DNA of 64,000 nt from Hygrophila difformis. Taxonomy: Eukaryota; Streptophyta; Magnoliopsida; Lamiales; Acanthaceae. The notes under the pieces are model-generated. The model did not search any database. It was not told where the DNA came from and saw only the letters and a program-made list of their open reading frames with translations. The stretch is from the NCBI GenBank assembly GCA_030278955.1, contig JAOANR010000003.1, positions 25,125,227 through 25,189,226 on the forward strand, in the 5' to 3' direction. The stretch's first letter is position 1, and each line of letters begins with the position of its first letter. Made by a program: the position numbers and the translations under genes. Below are positions 55,802 to 64,000 of the stretch, in pieces.

Positions 55802-58800
55802 TGTAACGCCCCGAAAATTTAAAGCCATTTTCGTGACGTCATCGCCGTATTAACTATTCTAAACTGTTGATCACTCAACTTAGATAGTCAATACGAAGCG
55901 AGGTATAAATACAAACCTGTATCACACTCAAATAAATGCCAACAAAGCAGTATATAACCCCAGGAACAATACATGGCATATCCGGGCGACAAGCCCTGAA
56001 TTAACATAATGACATGGTCGCACATCCAATACCAGGAATGACCAATAAGTAAATCATATGTGACAACCGCTCACATTTAAGGAATAACATATATTTTCAT
56101 CAAAGGTCAGGCAAGAGCATATAATATTTATTCTAAACAATAAATATAATGGATGCAGCCTAGCTAGTTCGCTCAACCCGTACCCCAACATCGTGTTCTG
56201 CGCCATCCGTAGGAAGATCTATAAAACAGATAACCGCAACAAGGTGTCAGTACATCGTACTGGCAAGGAATAGATATAGCTGGAAACGAGGCACACTAAT
56301 GATAACACTATACTATATAAATAATAATAACAATAATAATAACAATAATAATAACAATAATGATAACAATAATTAAGGACATAAAATAAATACAGAAAGT
56401 AAACATCACACCGTCCCATACCGGTGCTTCAACCACTGCAGATAAAATGAATGATGGATGATGAGATGATATGTTATGACCTAAGATGTCTATCTACCCT
56501 AAATGCAGCACATAAGCATGTCTAGCGCGCACCTAGGTACCATGGTCGGTATTCCCTCCCATATAAGGGTCCACTCCCCTTAATGGTCGGGAGATATACC
56601 CACAGTGCCCCCGCCGCGGACACTAACAGCTGAGATCGTGGCTTACGGCAAGCGGGTCAGGCTAAGGGTCATGAGCCCTTTCTAGCCAAAATGCTTCTGG
56701 GTAGAGACCCCACTATGCCCAATCGGATACCGACTCGTAAACATAGCGTGTCCTACCGTCGTGGCATAATTTTTCAGTATCAATGCTTCTGGGTAGAGAC
56801 CCCACTATGCCCAATCGGATACCGACTCGTAAGCATAGCGTGTCCTACCGTCGTGGCATTTCATATCATCACAGATATTCACATATCATCACAGATATTC
56901 AGATTCAATTCAATCACATGTCCATACGTAAATCAACGCATCAGGACAAAATAAACAACTCATCGCGAGTTAAGTATCCAGGGTGTGCCAAGCCCCACGT
57001 ATCGGCACTCAACTCATAACATCAAAATAGAAGCAACGCAAGATTCCATCCTAAACTAAGGCATGGTAGATCTTCTCTAATTGCAAACTAAGTTCCAGGT
57101 TATGAGCATAATAATTAGTGAGATATTCGCAAGCAGTTCTAGCCTAATTCTAAGGCATCCTCATTATACGCAGGGAATCCGTACACACGAGAGTTCCCAA
57201 TACTAAGGCAACATAGACTATACTAGTCTATTCCTAACCCCGATCTAATTTGTTATTCTAAACCTTGCCTTTATTATAAATCTTCAAGGCTTCCTTTGTA
57301 CAACTTCAACTTTCACGTGGCTTCAATACAAGTCCACACTCGTTCCCTGTACAATAATATCATCATAAGAATTAAAATAATTTAACAATACCAATTTCAT
57401 CATCTCCTCTTATCTCCAACACCAACAACCACCTCCAATCCCCCTTTTATAATCTCTCCAAATCAACCACCCAACACTTCCAATTCTATGTTTATCAACA
57501 TAGAATTAAGTAACTCCAAAATAATTCAACAAAGCCAAATAATAAAGACTAATCCAATACCCAACACAATATTCTAAAATTTAAGCATTCAAGTATTCCC
57601 ACATTAAATACTAGCCAACCAAGAATCTAATTAATCCACATAAGCATGTTGACACATAATAAAATTCATATAGCAATACTCAAATTCTATACTAACAATA
57701 GAATCCAAGAGTTATAAGCTAGCATATTCAAGAATCCTTAATTAAATCTAATAGCTCAATATTGTACAGAGTTATCTCAAACTCCTTCATTCAATTTATT
57801 TAACACTATATATAAAAAGGTAAAAATATTAAATCCATGGGAAAGGTTAACAAGATAAATAAATATAGGATTATGCCAATTGCTGTAGTGCTCACTAATC
57901 TAGTCATGAGTATATTTGCTTAAGACAAATTAAACATAGTCCTACGTCGTTGTCCAATATGCCAAAACACCCTACATATGACACAACACAGCTACCAAAA
58001 TTAATCATTTAGCACTTTACAACAAACAACCAAATACATGAACAATTATCACAATAGTTAACATATTAAACCAAGAATCCCAAATTCACAATCTAACAAT
58101 TCTATTTCAATCTTGAAAGTGAAACATCTAGCAAAACTCATGAACAAATTAATCAAAGGAAAACACCACCACCACCCGCGACTGTCACCACCAAGACCAC
58201 CTGGCCGCCGGCGTGTCGCCGGCGGCAGCCGCCAGCAACAGCGGCGCTTCGCCGCCGCACAGCAGCGCGCAGACGCGCGCTGCTCTCCCGAGCAGCAGCT
58301 CGTCCTCCGGCGAGCTCCTTCGTCTCTTCTCTCCACTTCGACACCTCCTCCCTCCACCACACCACCGTCGTCATCTCCAGTCATCACCGCCACTACCATC
58401 GCCACAGCACCACCGTGCACCGCCCTCTCCACCACCACGCCGCCGCGACAGGCCGGCAACAGCAGCGCGGCAGCAGACAGCAGACAGCAGCAGCAACCGC
58501 TGCTGCTCCGGCGGCGCGCCACCACACGACGCCGCCTCCACCATCCACGGCCACCACCACCCGTGGCTCTCCCTCTCGCCACCAACACCACAGCAGCGCC
58601 GTCACCCCCTCACACCCAACTTCCGACAGAAACAGGATAGAGGAAGAAGAAGAGCTTACCGTGAGTAGTTGAATCGATTCTCCAATTTTTCGAGCAACCA
58701 AGGCCGCTGCTCCTCTTCTTCTCCATCGCGATTTGAGCTCCCATGAGAGATCCCCAATTTGCTCTCTCTTCAATTACGGGAGATGGGTTGGAATGAAGAC

Positions 58801-59039
58801 AACACTTCCAATTCTCCTATTTAAGGTCAAAGGACCTATTAGTAATTCAATAATTGCACCTTAACCCCTCCACAATTCCAATACTGTAATTCTTCCTTAT
58901 TGATGGATTGGGCTCTTAATTAATCTCATTGGGCTACTTAAATAATATATCAAGCACCAATTTGATTAATTAAGCCAACTTAGTTAATTAATCATGATTA
59001 AATTAATTTAACCATGAATTAATTATTCGGGATGTTACA
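55802..59039 (-). repeat. 5' LTR of the LARD-like element
   Basis: Nearly identical to 50963-54220. It has two instead of three copies of the 20-bp unit and few substitutions. Predicted ORFs of 126-177 codons in the GC block (58058-58773) repeat those of the other LTR exactly and overlap in several frames. Confidence 0.95.
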
Positions 59040-59727
59040 TTTAAACAGTAAACAAAATACATAACAAATCTTTAAATAAATATACTGTATATACTATTTT
59101 GACTAAAAATATTTAGGAGTATTAGAATTTAAATTTTTATTGTAAATTGTTTTCTGAAAAACTACATATTATACATAAAATAAAATAAAAAGTATTTCAT
59201 GAGTAATAAAAATTCAATATACTACTTTATGTACAAAAAAATTAATGTCATGAATCTACATGCATAATTTTTAATACTACCTTTGTTCCTTTTGTATAAA
59301 TATAATATATACCATCAACATATTTTTGCGGGTAATTAAAGTCAATAATTTTTAATACTACCTTTGTTCCTTTTGTATAAATATAATATATACCATCAAC
59401 ATATTTTTGTGGATAATTAAAGTCAATTAGAAAGACGAAAGTTTTAAAGTACTTAATCAATTTAATTATACATATAATATTTATAATATAGTAGGGGTGG
59501 TAATCATGGATTAGTTTTTCTATTTATATTTTATTTGCATAAAAAATTGAATTATACTGTGGTATATGTATTATGAAAAAAAAATTATTTCTTCTATCAT
59601 TTAAGAAAAAGATAATAGAAATTATATTTTATTAAAAATATTGTTTTCAAAAATACACTAAAATAATAATATCTATCATTTTATATTTAAAAAATTAATA
59701 TCCGTGCGCGGAGCGCGGGTGAAAAAT
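59040..59727. repeat. Helitron right part with a 67-bp direct repeat
   Basis: The unit ACTACCTTTGTTCCTTTTGT (with a following stretch to about GTCAAT) occurs twice, near 59275 and 59356. The remainder is AT-rich. Confidence 0.6.
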
Positions 59728-59883
59728 CTAGTCATTATTATTTGCGGGTGTAATGGATTTTTAATTATGTAAACGTGGCATTAATGAATAAAAATATTAA
59801 TTTTAAAATCTATTTTTATTTAGTTAAGATCCATTGATTAAACTTGTGTCAATATCAATCTTATAACATTATTTACTAAATGC

Positions 59884-60000
59884 AGTTGGCTTGGGTAGTA
59901 TGGACTCTGACAGCTTAAGTAAATGTTTCGGGTTCGAGTCTCTTTGTATGCAGAGGTCAAATATGATCTGGGGATATCCAGTATACATAAAAAATCTTAT
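59884..60000 (+). mobile_element. tRNA-derived SINE, same family as 46618
   Basis: It begins GCAGTTGGCTTGGGTAGT (A-box-like). About 45 bp later it has the B box GGGTTCGAGTC, followed by TGTATGCAGAGG, shared with the 47.8-kb SINE. The 3' end is unclear. Confidence 0.6.
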
Positions 60001-61107
60001 AAAAGTATTTATTATTAATTTTATTTCAATCTAGTTATATATTATATAAATTTGAAAACTTTATTTATATTTATTATTTATTTATAAATTTAGTTAATTA
60101 TATAATTAATAAGATAATTATTTTTGGTGAAACAAAATAATTATTTTAATTTTTATTATAAATAAAATTATTATATTGAAAATTTTGTTTTGGATAGGGA
60201 TATTTTTATATTTTCACGTCCAAAATCACTTCTGCTTTTAGAAAAAAACTATAGCACTTACCCCTGGTAATTATATTAAAGAAAAAAAAAATAAAAATAA
60301 AAACAATCACACAGCTCTAAGTGCTTAGAGCTATAAAATTTAGGATTTGGTTATTAAGCATGTTAGTAATAGAACTCGTGAATGAAATCTTTGTTAGCCA
60401 AGTTTTTCCAATTTCTTTCGAGCTTCTATATAATAATAGGATTTGCATAGGATGTTGAATGTGTGACAATCAGCAGATATTGAAGTGATGACCCGATAAT
60501 GTATGTGTGCTGTATATTAATAATGTTTGTATTGGGTATTTAATAAGTATTTAATTATGTGTGCTGATTCAGCTCAAAAACCAATTCCTAATAATAATAG
60601 CGTCTGAAATTGTTACTGATAGGCAATCTAGAAGGGTCTGAGAGGTGGTGACTGGTGACGTTTCTGTATTGAAGGATTTCTATCGCAAGGGAACTCTTCT
60701 TGTTGTAATATTTCATGTGGTGTACGTGTAAGGCAATCGGCTAGTGAGCCCTGTTCAATATAAACCCTTCACCTTTTATTTCTTTTTAAATAGAAAATTA
60801 ATTTGAAATTTATAGTATGAATTTACACGAAACTAGTGTTTGTTGGGAAATTATTTGAAGTTTAAATTAGGTGAGGCCTGCTCCAAAACTTACGTTACTT
60901 CATAATCATATATAGATATCCTCCTGATTGGCCAATACAACAAAATAAAATGATGAGACATCTCATACTAGTTCATGAAGCACGTGGCATTATTATAATC
61001 ACTAAATGACCAAGGTCTTGTCATTTCTTCATTTGGTACGAGAGCTAAATCAGCTCATGCTTAATGTTGTAGTAGTATTTTATATATGCTTAAACAGTAT
61101 TTTATAT
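60001..61107. other. Unassigned AT-rich sequence
   Basis: No coding frame, RNA gene or element end recognised. Confidence 0.35.
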
Positions 61108-62374
61108 GACATCTGTTAGGGTGCGATCATCAAATTTGACTTGATGTACTGCAGTACATCACAATCTTTAATTCAAATTATAAATTGATGGTTGAGATTA
61201 ACTTGAAGGTTAAAATAATAAATTTGCTATTAGTTTGTAACAAACATTTGCTTGTCGCTGAAAACGTACATATATGTTCTTCAGCTCTACTTTTCTTCTA
61301 CGCATTTTCAATATGATCATTCGATCTTATCTTACTCTCCAATTTGCTTATTTTAGGTGCTATATACATATATGTTCATGAAAACGTACCTAAAATGATC
61401 CTATTTTGAGTCGCCGAATTGTTGATGAAAACGTCGCTGCATTGTTCATGAAAAGATTGTTAAATTGTTTCTGGTTTCGTCGCTGAATTGTTCATGAAAA
61501 CGTCGCTGAATTATTTTTTATGGCATCGCTGAATTGTATAAGGTAACATCGCTGAATTGTTCTTGATAGTGTCGCTGAATTCTTCTTGGTGTAGTCGCCG
61601 AATTCTTTTAGGTAGGTAGGCTCACTGAAATATTTTTTTGTAGCATCACTGAATAATTTTTGGCAACATCGCTGAATTGTATATGGTAGCATCGCTGAAT
61701 TATTCTTGAGAGTGTCGCTGAATTCTTATTGGTGTAGTCGCTGAATTCTTTTAGGTAGGCTCACTGAAATATTTTTTGGTAACATCACTGAATTATTTTT
61801 GGTAACATCGCTGAATTGTATGTGGTAGCATCACCCGACGGGGACCGTTTTACCGAAATACCCCCGACGGGCACCGTTTTACCGACAGGCCACCCGACGG
61901 GCACCGTTTTACAGAATTCTTCTTGGTGTAGTCGCTGAATTCTTTTAAGTAGGGTCACTGAAATATTTTTTGGTAGCATTACTGAAGTAATTTTGGTAAC
62001 ATCGCTAAATTGTATTTGGTTGTGTCGCTGAACTATTCAATGTAGTGTCGCTGAATTCTTCAATGTTGAATCGCTGGAACATTTTTTATAGCATCACAAA
62101 ATTATTTTTGGTAACATCCTTGAAATGCTATACGTAATAAATTTGTTATGTTATTTAATAAATTTTTGATCATAAATATAGATTACCAAATATTTGATAT
62201 GATTTACCAAATATGAGATTGATAACATACTAAATATAGGGTTATATCTTCCGTTACATATATTTGTTGGACAATTTTACACTTTTTCATTTACAACCCT
62301 TGGATTTGAAATCAACGCTCCAAATTTTTGCCTTGATGTACTGCGGAATCTTCCGTAGCACCCTAACTGAACCC
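61108..62374. mobile_element. Mutator-like element with a 23-bp tandem array
   Basis: ATTTTATAT is duplicated exactly (61099-61107 and 62375-62383). The ends GACATCTGTTAGGGTGC and GCACCCTAACTGAACCC are imperfect inverted repeats. Subterminal CTTGATGTACTGC occurs near both ends, and at the left it forms the perfect palindrome GATGTACTGCAGTACATC (61143-61160). It is related to 44747-46536. No coding frame. Confidence 0.78.
61400..62115. repeat. ~23-bp tandem array of TCGCTGAATT units, with higher-order structure
   Basis: About 27 units with the core (G/A)TCGCTGAATT are spaced about 23 bp apart. A block of about six units (~140 bp) repeats roughly three times in the same order, so there is a higher-order period. 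At 61829-61912 three copies of a different, GC-rich ~30-bp unit (CCCGACGGGCACCGTTTTAC) interrupt the array. Confidence 0.85.
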
Positions 62375-62383
62375 ATTTTATAT

Positions 62384-63295
62384 AGTCTAAACATAATTCA
62401 ATACCCAGCACACACACCTCATCGGGTCAGTATGCCAGCACCTACTGAATATCACACATTCAACACCCTATCCAAATACCCAACACACACCTATTAAATT
62501 AACTCTTGAATTTATTAGATATCTAATTAATTTATTTTTTAACTTTAATTCATATTTTAATCTATTTTGATATTTATATATTAACTTTTAATTTAAATAG
62601 TTATTTTAATTAATTATTATTACACATTTTATTTTATTTAAATTTAATTATTGAATTTAATATTATTCTGTTAAAATATTTCAATTTAATTATTTTTAAA
62701 TTATTTTATTTCAGTTTTATTTAATTATTTCATTAATATTCCATTTATGAGTGTAGTCAAATTTTAAACATTCCACGGACATAATTAAGAAATTAATTAG
62801 CTAAAATTACAAGATTTATAAGAAAATGACTATTTTGAATATTATATGTAAACGTAGAGGGCCAATACAAAAAAAAAAAAAGAAAAAAAATAAAATAGAC
62901 TATTTTGAATTTTTTGGAAAGAAAAATGACCATGTCATGCATTTTCCTTTATTCTCCACTGAATCTGAGGGCTTAAAAGATACTTGTGTGTGTAGTAAAT
63001 TGATTTAATGATCTTTTCATAAGCTAAAGCTATGTCCTTAATTTTGGATCCAAATTGTGTGTGTGTGTTTTTATTTTTATTTTTATTTTTTTGGGCCCCA
63101 ATCTCTTAAACTAAAAATCGAGCTCTATGCAAATTGGTCACAATATATCATTTCAACAAGTGTTAATAGTACTATATATCATGTTATGGTACATACCTAA
63201 GCCCCGCACACTCATGAGTACTAAAAGCACGATGTGCTTGAGTATGGATGAAGTAAGCTCCAAACCAGAAGAAGCTAATCTGCATTGTAACACCT
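62384..63295. other. 3' flank of the PPR gene and unassigned sequence
   Basis: Strongly AT-rich (62500-62820), with no gene. The 3' UTR of the minus-strand PPR gene should lie at the right end. Confidence 0.4.
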
Positions 63296-64000
63296 TTACA
63301 AAATTTCATCAATTTCGGGCAAATGCATCTCGTTCCTCAACTGCAAAACTAAGCTATCCAATGTTTCAAATACTTGAAACCCTTTGGAATGGAATCGATC
63401 CTCTACTGTAAACGAACAACTCTCTCCATTCACACGCACAACACTTTGGCCTGCAGATTTCATCACCTGCTTGTTCTTCATTTTCTGGCGCATAGCAGTG
63501 ACTCCATCCCAATCTTTCGTTGATGCATATATATTAGCCATTTCAACATAAGGAGCTGCAGCCTGTGGTTCGAGTTTGAAATGCTCAAACGCTGCCTGCT
63601 CCCCGATCTCCTTGTTGCGGTAAATCTTGCAGGCACCGAGCAAAGTACCCCAAATCCCAGCATCAGGTATGATTGGCATTTCCTGAATAAACTTCAATGC
63701 TTCTTTCAGCTTTCCTCCACGCCCAAGGAGGTCAGTCATGCACGCATAGTGATCCAGCCCAGGATTTATGCCGTATGTCTTTACCATCATGTCGAAAATT
63801 TCCCATCCTTTCTGCAAAGAACCTGCGTGTGTGCAGGCCTGAAGTACAGCTAGGAAAGTGACATGATTTGGTTTTAAACCCAACTTTAACATCAGATTGA
63901 AATGATCCAATGCCTCTTGGAATTTCCCATTCAATGCAAACCCAGCTATCATGGTTGTCCAAGAGACTATGTTCTTCCCACTCATCATATGAAAGAGTTT
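63296..64000 (-). CDS. Pentatricopeptide repeat protein, PLS class with E domain (3' end; 5' part off the window)
   Basis: One uninterrupted minus frame enters from the right edge (KLFHMMSGKNIVSWTTMIAG) and ends at TAA, 63296-63298. The repeats visible are the end of an L or S motif, a P motif (GLKPNHVTFLAVLQACTHAG), an L motif (GINPGLDHYACMTDLLGRGG) and an S motif (LKEALKFIQEMPIIPDAG). They are followed by the E domain (IWGTLLGACKIYRNKEIGEQ... then SVVRVNGESCSFTVEDRFH). No DYW deaminase follows. Such proteins bind organellar RNA and usually take part in C-to-U editing with a partner DYW domain in mitochondria or plastids. Target and organelle cannot be read because the N-terminus is missing. 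The visible part is intact. Confidence 0.93.
   Translation of the reverse strand, partial: KLFHMMSGKNIVSWTTMIAGFALNGKFQEALDHFNLMLKLGLKPNHVTFLAVLQACTHAGSLQKGWEIFDMMVKTYGINPGLDHYACMTDLLGRGGKLKEALKFIQEMPIIPDAGIWGTLLGACKIYRNKEIGEQAAFEHFKLEPQAAAPYVEMANIYASTKDWDGVTAMRQKMKNKQVMKSAGQSVVRVNGESCSFTVEDRFHSKGFQVFETLDSLVLQLRNEMHLPEIDEIL

Larger units (their letters stand above)
50963..59039 (-). mobile_element. Very young non-autonomous LTR retrotransposon (LARD-like), minus strand
   Basis: LTRs at 50963-54220 (3258 bp) and 55802-59039 (3238 bp) surround an internal region of only 1581 bp. The 5-bp target duplication TTTAA is exact (50958-50962 and 59040-59044). On the minus strand the primer site GTTGGTATCAGAGC follows the 59039-55802 LTR, and a purine tract precedes the other, so orientation is minus. 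The LTRs differ, in what I could compare, by one 20-bp repeat unit and at least two substitutions (51039/55878 and 51751/56590), so insertion is recent. There is no gag, protease, RT, RNase H or integrase frame. It must have been mobilised by a related autonomous element, probably a Tekay-type chromovirus given its termini and primer. Confidence 0.93.
50619..59731 (+). mobile_element. Helitron (about 1 kb without its insert) carrying a retrotransposon
   Basis: A|TCTATTTATACTATAATAAA at 50619 is a usual plant Helitron start. A GC-rich hairpin (about 59702-59719) followed by CTAG at 59728-59731 and T is a usual 3' end. The two halves (50619-50962 and 59040-59731) are separated by an LTR element with a perfect target duplication, so the Helitron was there first. 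It starts about 33 bp past the LEA_3 stop codon. Confidence 0.65.

Noticed and set aside
61400..62115. Regularly spaced ~23-bp repeats resembling a CRISPR array
   Set aside because: Units are contiguous and degenerate with no unique spacers, there are no cas genes, and the context is a plant transposon.

Overview
This is nuclear DNA from a flowering plant. The genes have many introns, the intergenic DNA is AT-rich, and most of the window is nested transposable elements: Ty3-type LTR elements primed by initiator tRNA-Met, Mutator-like elements, hAT, Stowaway, Helitron, SINE and LINE. The proteins look like those of a core eudicot, perhaps an asterid of the Lamiales type; that placement is a guess. 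No bacterial, viral or organellar block was seen.

Layout. 1-10.4 kb: two copies of one Ty3/chromovirus family with 2.74-2.76 kb LTRs, one inserted head-on into the other. The second carries an antisense gene where gag-pol would be expected. 10.4-16 kb: remains of a Mutator-like element, with a mudrA-like 3' end facing a multi-exon Ulp1-like protease gene. 16.7-21.3 kb: a hAT-like MITE, a decayed gene of the same transposon-associated class, and a LINE 3' end. 21.5-26.3 kb: Stowaway MITEs, three Helitron 3' ends and a hAT MITE with intact 8-bp target duplication. 26.9-28.7 kb: COA5 (PET191), minus strand. 30.1-32.1 kb: F-box/At2g35280-like pseudogenes, one split by a hAT element. 34.1-35.5 kb: a hAT element nested in a MITE. 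35.7-37.6 kb: sulfiredoxin (SRX). 39.7-42.3 kb: ACR11. 44.7-46.5 kb: a Mutator-like element made of three tandem long hairpins. 46.6-47.9 kb: a SINE split by a long-TIR element. 48.5-49.0 kb: a chimeric TRIM. 49.6-50.6 kb: a small LEA_3 gene. 50.6-59.7 kb: a Helitron holding a very young non-autonomous LTR element with 3.2-kb LTRs. 61.1-62.4 kb: a second element of the 44.7-kb family, filled by a 23-bp tandem array. 63.3 kb to the edge: the 3' end of a PPR gene.

The host genes do not form a pathway. SRX and ACR11 both encode plastid proteins and share a copied 5' block: leader, transit-peptide exon 1 and the first part of intron 1. In SRX this block is spliced onto the old SRX leader just upstream of its former ATG, which is now out of frame. 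This looks like replacement of a plastid-targeting exon by a copy from the neighbouring gene, and it is the observation I rate highest.

All splice sites, domain names and element classes were read by eye. Family names come from remembered consensus motifs, not from searches.
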